Both the position numbers and the translations under genes were made by a program. Below, in pieces: positions 28,855-38,073 of a stretch of 64,000 nucleotides of DNA; position 1 is the stretch's first letter; each line of letters starts with the position of its first letter. The notes beneath the pieces are model-generated. The model saw nothing but the letters and a program-made list of their open reading frames with translations, ran no database searches and had not been told where the DNA came from. The DNA is from Vibrio sp. JC009 (GTDB lineage Bacteria > Pseudomonadota > Gammaproteobacteria > Enterobacterales > Vibrionaceae), in assembly GCF_029016485.1 (NCBI RefSeq), contig NZ_CP092106.1:62001-126000 (forward strand), in the 5' to 3' direction.

Positions 28855-28898
28855 CCCAGGTACCAGCAGGGCGAAGCCCGAACCCAGGGCCCAGGGCC
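28855..28898. repeat. GGCCCTGGG composite repeat, right module (glnL-glnA gap)
   Basis: CCCAGG, the core ACCAGCAGGGCGAAGCCCGA, then CCCAGGGCCCAGGGCC. It is in inverted orientation to 28750-28797 and abuts the glnA terminator. Confidence 0.75.
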
Positions 28899-28903
28899 AA
28901 AAA

Positions 28904-28929
28904 AAAGACCCGCCCAAAGGCAGGTCTTT
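28904..28929 (-). terminator. glnA intrinsic terminator
   Basis: Arms at 28904-28914 and 28919-28929 (AAAGACCYGCC type, one mismatch, loop CAAA) are followed on the minus strand by a run of eight T residues. This should end most glnA transcripts, so glnLG expression depends on readthrough or its own promoter. Confidence 0.88.
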
Positions 28930-28959
28930 CTAAATAACTTAAAACCAGTTACTTACATA

Positions 28960-30369
28960 TTAAACAGAGTAGTAAAGATCAAACTCAAGTGGGTGAGTTG
29001 TCATGTTTACTTTCTCTACGTCCTGAGACTTAAGGTCGATGTAAGAATCGATGAAGTCGTCAGAGAATACGCCGCCAGCTGTCAGGAACTCACGGTCTGC
29101 GTCTAGTTCTTCTAGAGCATCTTTCAGAGAGTAAGCAACAGTTGGGATAGCCAGTGCTTCTTCTGCTGGTAGGTCGTAAAGGTCCTTATCCATTGCTTCA
29201 CCTGGGTGGATTTTGTTCTTGATACCGTCAAGACCAGCCATAAGCATTGCTGCGAAGCATAGGTATGGGTTAGCAGATGGATCACCGAAGCGAACTTCGA
29301 TACGACGTGCTTTAGGGCTTGGTACCACTGGGATACGGATAGAAGCAGAACGGTTACGAGCAGAGTAAGCTAGCATAACTGGAGCTTCGAAGCCTGGTAC
29401 AAGACGCTTGTACGAGTTAGTAGATGCGTTAGCAAATGCGTTGATTGCGCGAGCGTGCTTGATGATACCACCGATGTAGTAAAGAGCAGTTTCAGAAAGA
29501 CCGCCGTACTTGTCACCAGCAAACAGGTTAACGCCATCTTTAGCCAGAGACTGGTGAACGTGCATACCAGAACCGTTATCACCAACTAGTGGCTTAGGCA
29601 TGAATGTAGCAGTTTTACCGTATGCGTGAGCAACGTTATGAACTACATACTTGTAGATTTGGATTTCGTCAGCTTTTTCAGTCAGAGTGTTGAAACGAGT
29701 AGCGATTTCGTTCTGACCAGCAGTTGCAACTTCGTGGTGGTGAGCTTCAACTACCAGACCCATTTCTTCCATTACAAGACACATTGCAGAGCGGATGTCC
29801 TGAGATGAGTCAACTGGAGCAACTGGGAAGTAACCACCTTTAACGCCTGGACGGTGACCTTTGTTACCTTCTTCCATGTCTGTACCAGTGTTCCATACAG
29901 CTTCTACGTCGTCGATTTTGTAGAAAGAACCAGACATGTCAGTGTTGAACTTAACATCGTCAAACAGGAAGAACTCTGGCTCAGGACCGATAAGAACAGT
30001 GTCTGCAACGCCAGTAGAACGCATGTACTCTTCAGCACGCTTAGCTACAGAACGAGGGTCACGGTCGTAACCTTGCATAGTTGCAGGTTCAAGGATGTCA
30101 CAACGAATGTTTAGAGTTGCATCTTCAGTGAATGGGTCAAGAACAGCACTTGCAGCGTCAGGCATCATTACCATGTCTGATTCGTTAATGCCTTTCCAGC
30201 CAGCTACAGAAGAACCATCGAACATTTTGCCTTCTTCGAAGAAGTCTGCGTCGATTTGGTGAGCAGGTAGAGAGATATGTTGCTCTTTACCTTTAGTATC
30301 AGTAAAGCGTAGGTCAACAAACTTAACTTCGTTTTCTTGGATCAGCGATAGAACATTTTCTACTGACAT
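28960..30369 (-). CDS. glnA: Glutamine synthetase type I
   Basis: This 469-residue enzyme makes glutamine from glutamate, ammonia and ATP as a dodecamer. Signatures include [51 protein letters not shown] and [11 protein letters not shown]. The regulatory adenylylation tyrosine is present in [11 protein letters not shown] near residue 398. It is the first gene of glnA-glnL-glnG. A sigma-54 promoter at 30434-30451 and NtrC sites at 30514-30549 lie upstream. The coding sequence has strong codon bias expected of a highly expressed gene. Confidence 0.98.
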   Translation of the reverse strand: MSVENVLSLIQENEVKFVDLRFTDTKGKEQHISLPAHQIDADFFEEGKMFDGSSVAGWKGINESDMVMMPDAASAVLDPFTEDATLNIRCDILEPATMQGYDRDPRSVAKRAEEYMRSTGVADTVLIGPEPEFFLFDDVKFNTDMSGSFYKIDDVEAVWNTGTDMEEGNKGHRPGVKGGYFPVAPVDSSQDIRSAMCLVMEEMGLVVEAHHHEVATAGQNEIATRFNTLTEKADEIQIYKYVVHNVAHAYGKTATFMPKPLVGDNGSGMHVHQSLAKDGVNLFAGDKYGGLSETALYYIGGIIKHARAINAFANASTNSYKRLVPGFEAPVMLAYSARNRSASIRIPVVPSPKARRIEVRFGDPSANPYLCFAAMLMAGLDGIKNKIHPGEAMDKDLYDLPAEEALAIPTVAYSLKDALEELDADREFLTAGGVFSDDFIDSYIDLKSQDVEKVNMTTHPLEFDLYYSV

Positions 30370-30433
30370 CTTGGATAACCTCCAGTGTTAATAAACGGTA
30401 CAGTTCGATTCAAAAATCGGTGTTGATTCTCTT

Positions 30434-30451
30434 AAGCCAGAACTGTGCCAA
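30434..30451 (-). promoter_or_regulatory. Sigma-54 promoter of glnA
   Basis: On the minus strand the sequence TTGGCACAGTTCTGGCTT has GG and GC elements separated by ten bases, as required by sigma-54. It closely resembles E. coli glnAp2. It lies about 65 bp upstream of the glnA start. Confidence 0.88.
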
Positions 30452-30513
30452 AAAAATAAATCCTTTAATTTCAAGGCTGTTTTAAATTCTTGTCTTATTT
30501 TGGTGCATGGCAC

Positions 30514-30549
30514 GCACCAAAATGATCCTTAATTGCACTGTTTTGGTGC
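30514..30549 (-). promoter_or_regulatory. NtrC enhancer sites upstream of glnA
   Basis: GCACTG-TTT-TGGTGC at 30535-30549 is a near-perfect NtrC site and GCACCA-AAA-TGATCC at 30514-30528 is a weaker one. An extra TGGTGC half-site lies at 30501-30506. The sites are about 21 bp apart centre to centre, suited to cooperative NtrC binding ahead of the sigma-54 promoter. The remaining gap (30550-30900) contains a repeat pair and the typA promoter and leader but no gene. Confidence 0.82.
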
Positions 30550-30663
30550 GTCGATTGTTCAAAGATCACAAAAAGACCTGAGTTATTTCGCATGTTATGA
30601 GGGTAGATGTCAAATGGGATTTTTTACTAGCGGGGATAAAATTGCTTTAAATCAAAGGAAAAA

Positions 30664-30789
30664 GGCCCTGGGCCCTGGGAACGGACTTCGCCCTATAGGC
30701 CCTGGGATTATATGGCGGGTGGACTACAATTATTCACAAGAAGTACGGGTGCAAAATCCCAGGGCCCAGGGCCTATAAACCCAGGGCCC
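30664..30789. repeat. GGCCCTGGG composite inverted repeat (glnA-typA gap)
   Basis: Left module 30664-30706 is GGCCCTGGGCCCTGGG, core ACGGACTTCGCCCTAT, GGCCCTGGG. After about 50 bp the right module 30757-30789 is CCCAGGGCCCAGGGCC, TATAAA, CCCAGGGCCC. The whole could fold into one long hairpin. It lies between the divergent glnA and typA promoters. Confidence 0.75.
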
Positions 30790-30855
30790 GTTCAAGATCA
30801 CATTTTTTAGGCGTTTTGGGAAAAATCTGGTACATTATCCGCCGATTTTTAAACC

Positions 30856-30877
30856 AAGTAGCAAATGGTTGCTGCTT
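30856..30877 (+). promoter_or_regulatory. Hairpin in the typA leader
   Basis: AAGTAGCAA (30856-30864) can pair with TTGCTGCTT (30869-30877) around loop ATGG, with one G-T pair. It lies 23 bp before the typA start codon and has no T-run, so it may affect translation or RNA stability rather than termination. Confidence 0.35.
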
Positions 30878-30900
30878 AATACATTGAGTGAATCAAATTC

Positions 30901-32730
30901 ATGACGACTCCACAGATTGATAAATTAAGAAATATCGCGATCATCGCGCACGTTGACCACGGTAAAACCACACTTGTAGACAAGCTTCTTCAGCAGTCCG
31001 GTACTTTAGAATCTCGTGGAGAAGCAGAAGAACGCGTGATGGACTCGAACGACATCGAGAAAGAGCGTGGTATTACCATTCTTGCTAAAAACACAGCGAT
31101 TAACTGGAACGACTACCGTATCAACATCGTAGATACTCCGGGACACGCAGACTTCGGTGGTGAAGTAGAGCGCATTATGTCTATGGTTGATTCTGTTCTG
31201 CTTATTGTAGACGCAGTTGACGGCCCAATGCCTCAGACTCGCTTTGTAACTCAGAAAGCATTTGCTCACGGCCTTAAGCCAATCGTTGTTATCAACAAGA
31301 TTGACCGTCCGGGCGCTCGTCCTGATTGGGTAATGGACCAGGTATTCGACCTGTTTGATAACCTTGGTGCTACTGATGAACAGTTGGACTTCCAGGTGGT
31401 ATACGCTTCTGCTCTTAATGGCTGGGCAACACTGGAAGAAGGTGCTGAAGGCGAGAACATGGAACCATTGTTTGAAGCTATCGTTGAAAATGTAGAAGCT
31501 CCGGAGGTTGACCTTGAAGGTTCTCTGCAGATGCAGATCTCTCAGCTGGACTACAGCTCTTACGTTGGCGTTATCGGTGTTGGTCGTGTAACCCGCGGTA
31601 CAGTTAAACCAAACCAGATGGTAACGGTTGTGGGTGCTGATGGTAAAACACGTAACGGTAAAGTGGGTACAGTTCTTGGTTATCTTGGCCTTGAACGTCA
31701 CGAAGTTCAGCAGGCGACTGCGGGTGATATCATCGCTATAACCGGTCTTGGTGAACTGAAGATCTCTGACACCATCTGTGACCAGGCTAATGTTGAAGCG
31801 CTTCCTGCACTTTCTGTTGATGAGCCGACAGTTACAATGACTTTCCAGGTGAACACTTCTCCGTTTGCGGGTCTTGAAGGTAAGTTCGTTACTTCCCGTA
31901 ACATCCTCGAGCGTCTTGAGAAAGAACTGGTTCACAACGTAGCGCTACGTGTTGAGCAGACTGACGATCCGGACAAGTTCCGCGTATCAGGCCGTGGTGA
32001 GCTTCATCTTTCTATCCTGATTGAAAACATGCGCCGTGAAGGCTTCGAGCTTGCGGTATCTCGTCCTGAAGTAATCATCAAAGAAGAAGATGGTCAGCTG
32101 ATGGAACCATACGAAACCGTAACCATCGACGTTCTTGAAGAGCACCAGGGCGGTATCATGGAAAACATCGGTCTTCGTAAGGGTGAACTGACAGATATGG
32201 CACCTGACGGTAAAGGCCGTGTTCGTATGGACTTTATGATGCCTTCCCGTGGTCTTATCGGTTTCCAGACTGAGTTTATGACTCTGACTTCTGGTTCTGG
32301 TCTGATGTACCACACATTCGATCACTACGGTCCGCATAAAGGTGGCGTAATCGGTCAGCGTAACAATGGTGTGCTAATCTCAAATGGTGCTGGTAAGGCG
32401 CTGACGAACGCACTATTTAACCTTCAGGATCGCGGTCGTCTGTTTATCGGTCACGGTGTGGAAGTATACGAAGGTATGGTTATCGGCATTCACAGCCGTG
32501 ATAACGACCTGACAGTTAACCCGCTAAAAGGTAAGCAGCTGACTAACGTTCGTGCTTCAGGTACTGATGACGCTCAGGTACTGAGCCCGCCAATCATTTA
32601 TACACTTGAGCAGGCACTTGAATTTATCGATGACGATGAACTGGTAGAAGTAACACCGGAAAACATCCGTATCCGTAAGAAGTTCCTGAGCGAGAACGAG
32701 CGTAAGCGCGCAAGCCGCCCTGCGAAGTAA
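30901..32730 (+). CDS. typA: Translational GTPase TypA/BipA
   Basis: The 609-residue ribosome-binding GTPase carries [15 protein letters not shown] (G1), [13 protein letters not shown] (G2), [15 protein letters not shown] (G3) and [12 protein letters not shown] (G4). EF-G-like domains and a unique C-terminal domain ([19 protein letters not shown]) follow. BipA assists 50S subunit assembly at low temperature and stress adaptation. It is transcribed alone, with a hairpin in its leader and a strong terminator at 32755-32787. Confidence 0.97.
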   Translation: MTTPQIDKLRNIAIIAHVDHGKTTLVDKLLQQSGTLESRGEAEERVMDSNDIEKERGITILAKNTAINWNDYRINIVDTPGHADFGGEVERIMSMVDSVLLIVDAVDGPMPQTRFVTQKAFAHGLKPIVVINKIDRPGARPDWVMDQVFDLFDNLGATDEQLDFQVVYASALNGWATLEEGAEGENMEPLFEAIVENVEAPEVDLEGSLQMQISQLDYSSYVGVIGVGRVTRGTVKPNQMVTVVGADGKTRNGKVGTVLGYLGLERHEVQQATAGDIIAITGLGELKISDTICDQANVEALPALSVDEPTVTMTFQVNTSPFAGLEGKFVTSRNILERLEKELVHNVALRVEQTDDPDKFRVSGRGELHLSILIENMRREGFELAVSRPEVIIKEEDGQLMEPYETVTIDVLEEHQGGIMENIGLRKGELTDMAPDGKGRVRMDFMMPSRGLIGFQTEFMTLTSGSGLMYHTFDHYGPHKGGVIGQRNNGVLISNGAGKALTNALFNLQDRGRLFIGHGVEVYEGMVIGIHSRDNDLTVNPLKGKQLTNVRASGTDDAQVLSPPIIYTLEQALEFIDDDELVEVTPENIRIRKKFLSENERKRASRPAK

Positions 32731-32754
32731 AAGAACTTTTTGCTCAAAAATACG

Positions 32755-32787
32755 AAAGCCAGTAGCTAATCACTACTGGCTTTTATT
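32755..32787 (+). terminator. typA intrinsic terminator
   Basis: AAAGCCAGTAG (32755-32765) pairs with CTACTGGCTTT (32773-32783) and is followed by a T-rich run. It lies 25 bp after the typA stop. Confidence 0.9.
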
Positions 32788-32858
32788 TTGAGCAGAAGTT
32801 TATGAGTAAGTATTGGGCTGTTCTGGAGTAAAACCTACTTTTCAGGGATGAAAAGTCA

Positions 32859-32893
32859 CTCGTTCCCACGCGGGAGCGTGGGAACGAGGTTTT
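32859..32893. repeat. CTCGTTCCCACGC palindromic repeat
   Basis: A perfect 13-bp inverted repeat (CTCGTTCCCACGC 32859-32871, loop GGGA, GCGTGGGAACGAG 32876-32888) followed by GTTTTT. A related but diverged hairpin lies at 62099-62128. This type of palindrome is common in gammaproteobacterial intergenic DNA. Here it sits 12 bp after the stop of the convergent DUF2959 gene and could serve as a terminator. Confidence 0.8.
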
Positions 32894-32899
32894 TGTGGG

Positions 32900-33541
32900 T
32901 TACTTCGCACTCAGCTTACTAAGAAACTTATCCGACTCCGCAATCGCTGCTTTCATATCCCTGATCGCATATTCAATATCTTTCTCAAGGCTACTGAATT
33001 CACCTTTCAGTGAGCCAATGGCAGCGGCATTCAGGTTGTGTTTCAGATAAAGCGTATTATCGCGAAGCGTATTCAGAACCGGAGTCATTTTAGCTTCAGC
33101 GCGTTTCATTGCCTTAAGCATGGTCTGATATGAGCTCTTGGTTTCCTTTAGCTTCTGTTCGCTGGAACGACGCAGTTTCGCGCTGGAATAAAGCTCAAGC
33201 TCTGCCTGCCATTCATCAAACAGAGCATCAGAAACATCTTCAATAGCGGCAATACGGTCGCTGACATCCTGAGCTGCTGCTTCACTGGCTTCATATCTGT
33301 CATTGATCTGGTTATACATGGATTCCAGTTCGCCACCGTCAAACTGGGTCAGTGCAGAAAGGGCTTCAAGTGCACTGGTAAACTCTTGCTGGGCTTCCTG
33401 CTGGGACTCTTTTGCATCCTCAACCCGGTCAACCATAATATCCCGTTTATGAACGCCCACCTGCTCCATGGCTGAGTAATATGCCGACTGACAGCCGGAA
33501 AGAACAAAAACTGATAAGATAGCGGTCAGTAAATAGCGCAT
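32900..33541 (-). CDS. DUF2959-family lipoprotein
   Basis: The 213-residue protein has a lipoprotein signal (LTAILSVFVLSGCQ) with the lipidated Cys near residue 17. The rest is helical and coiled-coil-like (RVEDAKESQQEAQQEF, QKLKETKSSYQTMLKAM). It matches the DUF2959 family of putative outer-membrane lipoproteins; no role is known. It is divergent from yihY with a 52-bp gap, so the two promoters overlap. Confidence 0.85.
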   Translation of the reverse strand: MRYLLTAILSVFVLSGCQSAYYSAMEQVGVHKRDIMVDRVEDAKESQQEAQQEFTSALEALSALTQFDGGELESMYNQINDRYEASEAAAQDVSDRIAAIEDVSDALFDEWQAELELYSSAKLRRSSEQKLKETKSSYQTMLKAMKRAEAKMTPVLNTLRDNTLYLKHNLNAAAIGSLKGEFSSLEKDIEYAIRDMKAAIAESDKFLSKLSAK

Positions 33542-33593
33542 ATCGATTTCCTTTCTATTAAAATGAATAGGTTAAAATAACCTCATCAAAAGG

Positions 33594-34544
33594 ATGAATG
33601 AGTTGTCAGGAAGATACAAGTTGAATTTCCAGGATGTGACAAAGCAGTCACTTCATTTCTCCCGCTATCTGTTGCAGCGGATGCAGCACGACCGGATTAA
33701 CGTTAATGCAGGTTATCTTACCTACATTAGTCTGCTGTCGCTGGTACCAATGTTGACAGTACTGCTTTCGGTGCTCTCCTCATTTTCGTTTTTCAATAAT
33801 GCCGGAAGCGTGATTCAGGATTTTATGATTTCGAACTTTATGCCGGCTGCCGGTGACGCAGTCAGCAATGCCCTGAATGAGTTTGTGGCAAATACCGGCA
33901 GAATGTCCGCTATGGGTGGTGCCTTTCTGTTTGTTGCTGCCCTGCTGCTTATCTCCAATATCGATAAGAACCTGAACTACATCTGGCGGGTAAAACAGAA
34001 GCGCCGTGCGGTTTACTCTTTTTCTATGTACTGGATGGTGCTGACTCTGGGACCTATTCTGGTTGGTGCCAGCTTAGCGGCTACTTCCTTTGTGACCTCC
34101 TTAAAAATCATGGAGAGCGAAGCGTTTTCCGGAGCTTACCGTCTGCTAATAGGCTGGCTGCCATTTATTCTGTCTCTGGTGACCTTTGTGGGCCTTTATT
34201 TGCTGGTTCCCAATAAAAAAGTTAACTACACCCATGCATTAGCCGGAGCTGTTGTTGCTGCTGTGCTTTTTGAGGTATCCAAAAGGGGCTTTGCTTTTTA
34301 CATCACAAACTTCCCCTCCTATCAGATTATTTACGGCGCGCTGGCTACCATCCCGATCCTTTTCCTCTGGGTTTATCTTTGCTGGCTGATTGTTCTGGTT
34401 GGCGCTGAGGTCACTGCCTCCCTGGGCGAAAGTGATCGCTGGCGAGCGGGGCCTGACGTGGTAAACTCGGTTTCCGGAGAGAATCAACAGACAGAACAAG
34501 AGAAAGGGTTAAAGAGTGATAGCGCTGATCCAGAGAGTAAGTGA
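33594..34544 (+). CDS. YihY/BrkB-family inner-membrane protein
   Basis: The 316-residue protein has about six transmembrane helices and family signatures [22 protein letters not shown] and [20 protein letters not shown]. The C-terminal tail ([23 protein letters not shown]) is hydrophilic. YihY/UPF0761 proteins were once called ribonuclease BN by mistake; their function remains unsettled. Its end overlaps the dtd start by 29 bp in another frame, indicating translational coupling. Confidence 0.92.
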   Translation: MNELSGRYKLNFQDVTKQSLHFSRYLLQRMQHDRINVNAGYLTYISLLSLVPMLTVLLSVLSSFSFFNNAGSVIQDFMISNFMPAAGDAVSNALNEFVANTGRMSAMGGAFLFVAALLLISNIDKNLNYIWRVKQKRRAVYSFSMYWMVLTLGPILVGASLAATSFVTSLKIMESEAFSGAYRLLIGWLPFILSLVTFVGLYLLVPNKKVNYTHALAGAVVAAVLFEVSKRGFAFYITNFPSYQIIYGALATIPILFLWVYLCWLIVLVGAEVTASLGESDRWRAGPDVVNSVSGENQQTEQEKGLKSDSADPESK

Positions 34545-34950
34545 AGCAGCCGTTAAGGTTGAAGGTGAAGTAGTTGGTGAGATTGAAAAAGGCTTACTGG
34601 TGCTGCTTGGCGTTGAAAAAGATGACGATGAAGCCAAAGCAAAAAGGCTGATGGAAAAAGTCACCACATACCGCGTATTCGGTGACGATGAAGATAAAAT
34701 GAACCTGAACGTACAACAGGTGAACGGAAGTGTTTTAGTGGTGTCTCAATTTACACTACCGGCGGACACCAAAAAAGGAACCAGAGCAGGTTTCTCCCGA
34801 GGAGCACACCCATCGGATGCAGAGCGTCTTTATGACCATTTCTCCGATCTCTGCTCAAACGTACTTCCAACGGAAAGAGGAAGATTTGCTGCGGATATGA
34901 AGGTTTCGTTGGTGAATGACGGGCCGGTTACGTTTTGGTTGCAGGTTTAA
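34516..34950 (+). CDS. dtd: D-aminoacyl-tRNA deacylase
   Basis: This 144-residue enzyme removes D-amino acids (and glycine from tRNA-Ala) wrongly attached to tRNA. The two signature motifs are present: [20 protein letters not shown] and the C-terminal [11 protein letters not shown] containing the Gly-Pro cis-peptide motif. The start is GTG at 34516, within the end of yihY, and the N-terminus [14 protein letters not shown] matches the family. The yihY-dtd-yiiD order is common in gammaproteobacteria. Confidence 0.96.
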   Translation: MIALIQRVSEAAVKVEGEVVGEIEKGLLVLLGVEKDDDEAKAKRLMEKVTTYRVFGDDEDKMNLNVQQVNGSVLVVSQFTLPADTKKGTRAGFSRGAHPSDAERLYDHFSDLCSNVLPTERGRFAADMKVSLVNDGPVTFWLQV

Positions 34951-34956
34951 AGGGTA

Positions 34957-35119
34957 ATGGGCTATGGGACGGGCTTTGCCCTTTAGGGCTATAAGGTGAT
35001 GGGGTAAGCGAGATTGTTAGGTCTGGGAATATTATTGTAGACAGCTGTTTTCGATAAACTACGATGCCCATAGCCCCATAGCCCCATAGCCCCATAGCCC
35101 CATAGCCCCATAGCCCCAA
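34957..35119. repeat. Composite inverted repeat, AGCCCCAT type (dtd-yiiD gap)
   Basis: The left module (about 34957-34997) is GGGCTATGGG, core ACGGGCTTTGCCCTTTA, GGGCTATAAGG. After about 60 bp of spacer a tandem array of AGCCCCAT follows (35072-35119; five exact units and one variant, preceded by a partial one). The arms are inverted relative to each other. The element fills the gap between dtd and the next gene and ends 17 bp before its start. Confidence 0.8.
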
Positions 35120-35135
35120 TTTTATAAGGACTTAA

Positions 35136-36071
35136 ATGTTTAAACTACTCACCCCAAAAACAGAAAACCAGATCGAGAAGTATTACCAGTTTCGCTGGCA
35201 GGTGCTGCGGGAGCCTTTGCAGTTGCCTCGAGGTTCTGAGCGTGATGAGTTTGATGAGATGAGTCATCATCGGATGATCGTTGACGGGCGGGGAAGGCCT
35301 ATGGCTGCCGGGCGTCTTTATATTACTCCGGATAATGAAGGTCAGATCCGTTATATGGCGGTGAAGGGCAACAAACAGAACCGGGGGCTGGGTTCACTAA
35401 TACTGGTGGCTCTGGAGTCTTATGCCCGTCAGGAAGGGGTCAAAAGGCTGGTTTGTAACGCCAGAGAAATCTCTGCACCTTTCTATAAAAAACATGGTTT
35501 TGAAAATCATGGTGAACTGGTTGAGCAGATTGGGCCTAACCGTCATCAGCAACTGGTTAAGCAGCTCTATCCCATGGACAATATTCTGCGCAGGCCTGAC
35601 TGGTGCGCTGAGCTGCAGGAGCGCTGGGAACAGCAGATCCCTATCAGTGATAAAATGGGAATCAAAATCAGCCAGTATACCGGCTATCAGTTTGAGTGCT
35701 GTGCTCAGTTAAACCCGAATCTTAATCCCAGAAATACTATGTTCGCAGGCTCTGCTTTTACCCTGGCGACACTAACCGGCTGGGGGATGACCTGGTTGCT
35801 GATGAAGGAGCGTGGCCTGAAAGCGGATATTGTTCTGGCTGACAGTCGTATTCGTTACCGGCATGCGGTTGAAGAAACGCCGGTTGCTAAAACCTCTCTG
35901 GATGGCATTAGTGGTGACTTGGACCGCCTTGGCAAAGGCAGAAAGGCGCGCATTATTATTGACGTCACTATTGAGAGCGGAGGTAAGGAGTCGGTGGCAT
36001 TTACCGGCACTTATGTGCTGCTGCCAAAATTGCCGGAAAACAGTGAGCCAGAATCAACCGATGAGCCTTAA
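35136..36071 (+). CDS. Bifunctional GNAT acetyltransferase/thioesterase-like protein (YiiD type)
   Basis: The 311-residue protein has an N-terminal GNAT domain (about 1-145) with the acetyl-CoA loop QNRGLGSLILVALESYA and KRLVCNAREISAPFYKKHGFENHG. The C-terminal hotdog thioesterase-like domain starts near 165 and includes GSAFTLATLTGWGMTWLLMKE. This matches E. coli YiiD, which has been linked to initiation of fatty-acid synthesis; I am sure of the family, less of the role. It ends 4 bp into the convergent AsmA-like gene. Confidence 0.88.
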   Translation: MFKLLTPKTENQIEKYYQFRWQVLREPLQLPRGSERDEFDEMSHHRMIVDGRGRPMAAGRLYITPDNEGQIRYMAVKGNKQNRGLGSLILVALESYARQEGVKRLVCNAREISAPFYKKHGFENHGELVEQIGPNRHQQLVKQLYPMDNILRRPDWCAELQERWEQQIPISDKMGIKISQYTGYQFECCAQLNPNLNPRNTMFAGSAFTLATLTGWGMTWLLMKERGLKADIVLADSRIRYRHAVEETPVAKTSLDGISGDLDRLGKGRKARIIIDVTIESGGKESVAFTGTYVLLPKLPENSEPESTDEP

Positions 36072-37960
36072 GGCTCATCGATACTGCAGCTAATACGCAT
36101 AGTTTCAGTCTGTTTAAGCAGATCCCACTCCCTGTCGACGCACTTTTTCTTTAACTGAAAATTAAAGCTGTTCTGCTCCTTTTCTACCAGATCGATATTA
36201 GCACTGAGCACGCCGGTTGAATCATAGCCTTCAATTTCAACCGGTTTCATGGATATATGGCCTCTTACTGCCGAGATCCGGATATCAGAAATGGTGGCCG
36301 GTCTGGCTTCATCCTCATCTTGGTTAGTCATGGTCGTATTGCGGAACGAACCGATTACATCAGACGAAAGCGAATGTCTCAGCATCAGCTCATCACCACT
36401 CAGGCCGGAAGCGCTAAGCTGAAATTCGGTAAGGCCGGTTAATTTTACCGGCGGGTTGTACCAGTGAGAAAGCAGTTCCAGTGGCACTCCGTCCGCGCTT
36501 AACTCCAACCGCCATGGTTTGCTGATTTTACTCAGGTCAACATCCCCTGTTGCTTCTATTAGCCCGTCATCAAGCGGTACAAACAGGTCCTCTAACAGCC
36601 AGATACCATCCCGGTTTTTCATTTTCATCATAGGCTGACTGGAAACCAGTTCATCAATACTGATACTGCTGGAGCTGATATCCAGTTCGCCACTCCATAG
36701 CCCCCAGTTGCCATCGCGGATAATAGAAAGGTTTTTGCCTTCCAGATTCAGTCCGCTGGCCTGCCATTTATGCTTGCCGTTTAGCTCGATAAACTGGCTG
36801 TGTTTGATTTCGAACTCATTCAGATCCAGTTCCTGTAGTCCTGCCAGGGTGTCTGTGAAAATTCGGGTATCCTCAGCGGACTCAGGGAACCACTTCAGGC
36901 TGTTAAGGCTTAGTCTTTCCATTTTAATGCTGTCAGGAGAGAAGGTACCGCTGGCGTTGATATCACCTTGCTGGAACTCTGCACTGAACTCATTTAGCTC
37001 TATCTCACCGCGATTCAGAAATAGTTTGAATACAGGGTCAATAAGCTGCTGTTTATGCGCTTCTATACTCTCACTGCTAAGTGAAAGATAGCCTTCGCTC
37101 TGTTGCCAGCGGCTTTTGGTCAGATCAATGTTCTCCAGTGAAAGGTCAAAGTTGATTACTGAAAACTCCGGGGTTTCCACAGAGCTGCTAAGCATATCCA
37201 GGCTGTTGATGTGAGTAATACCTGAGGTTAGTCCTTTTAATCCAAGCTGGTTCAGGTGTTGCCAGTCCTGCTGATTTAATCGAAGGTTCTCGACGGTAAA
37301 GTTAACCAGAGACCAGCCGGAAGAGTATTTTTCTGCCTGGCCCGAGAACTTGCCCTTTCTCCAGTCAAATGAAAGGCCGTATAAGGTACTTTTTTCCGGG
37401 GTATAGTCTATATCCACCAGTAAGTTATTCAGTGCCTCGCCTTTCCAGTAAATCTGTCCGGCGGATAACTGAATGGTGCCGTAGGGTACAGGAATCGGGT
37501 TTTGATTAAATTGCGGATTTTTTATCTGCAGTTCTATATCTCTGCCGATAATCTCGTTGTCTGAGTAATCCAGATTCATCACGGCCAGCTGCTTAAGTTC
37601 GATGGTGTCCGGTAGCTGGAACTCCGGTATCCCGTGCTGAAGACTGATCCCGTCAATGAGCAGACTTTCAATGACAGGTTTTCCGGTTAGCAGAGAAGAA
37701 GGGGTGAACCATATATCCGCTTTTTCAATGGTAATCTCTTCTTCCTGTACCTCCTTTATATCGATACCGGAAAAAGTAAGCTGATTGGGGAAATGATACC
37801 TGGCTTTCAGCACGGTGACTGGCAGGGAAAGCTGCTGAAATACCTGATTAACGAATGTGCTGGCGTACTGGCTCTGAAAGATCCAGTAAAGCGTACCTGC
37901 ACCCAGAGTCAATAACAGAAGAAATGTTGATATTAAAATGATGATGATCCGTTTCATCAC
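36068..37960 (-). CDS. AsmA-family membrane-anchored protein
   Basis: The 630-residue protein has a single N-terminal transmembrane anchor (RIIIILISTFLLLLTLGAGTLYWIF) and a long periplasmic region rich in beta repeats. It begins with the AsmA-type segment FSGIDIKEVQEEEITIEKADIWF. AsmA-like proteins are thought to form lipid-transfer bridges between inner and outer membranes. The C-terminal part has no second anchor. It is convergent with the YiiD-type gene. The assignment to AsmA rests on fold pattern and N-terminus only. Confidence 0.75.
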   Translation of the reverse strand: MMKRIIIILISTFLLLLTLGAGTLYWIFQSQYASTFVNQVFQQLSLPVTVLKARYHFPNQLTFSGIDIKEVQEEEITIEKADIWFTPSSLLTGKPVIESLLIDGISLQHGIPEFQLPDTIELKQLAVMNLDYSDNEIIGRDIELQIKNPQFNQNPIPVPYGTIQLSAGQIYWKGEALNNLLVDIDYTPEKSTLYGLSFDWRKGKFSGQAEKYSSGWSLVNFTVENLRLNQQDWQHLNQLGLKGLTSGITHINSLDMLSSSVETPEFSVINFDLSLENIDLTKSRWQQSEGYLSLSSESIEAHKQQLIDPVFKLFLNRGEIELNEFSAEFQQGDINASGTFSPDSIKMERLSLNSLKWFPESAEDTRIFTDTLAGLQELDLNEFEIKHSQFIELNGKHKWQASGLNLEGKNLSIIRDGNWGLWSGELDISSSSISIDELVSSQPMMKMKNRDGIWLLEDLFVPLDDGLIEATGDVDLSKISKPWRLELSADGVPLELLSHWYNPPVKLTGLTEFQLSASGLSGDELMLRHSLSSDVIGSFRNTTMTNQDEDEARPATISDIRISAVRGHISMKPVEIEGYDSTGVLSANIDLVEKEQNSFNFQLKKKCVDREWDLLKQTETMRISCSIDEP

Positions 37961-38025
37961 TATCCAGCCAAATGATTCATTACCTAAGTATAAGGTTGAC
38001 CCAAATAGACTTAATATTCAACAAA

Positions 38026-38047
38026 AAGCCCCTCAATTGAGGGGCTT
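38026..38047 (-). terminator. pckA intrinsic terminator
   Basis: AAGCCCCTCAATTGAGGGGCTT is a perfect palindrome followed on the minus strand by TTTTTG. It lies 26 bp after the pckA stop. Confidence 0.9.
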
Positions 38048-38073
38048 AGGTTAGCAGTTTTGATATATAGTGC

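Noticed and set aside
30533..30778. An 81-codon plus-strand ORF upstream of typA
   Set aside because: It spans the NtrC site and the GGCCCTGGG repeat, and its product is repeat-derived (ALGPGNGLRPIGPG); no plausible ribosome-binding site.
31006..31935. A 309-codon ORF antisense to typA
   Set aside because: It is a shadow of the strongly biased typA codons; protein composition is implausible and typA is certain.
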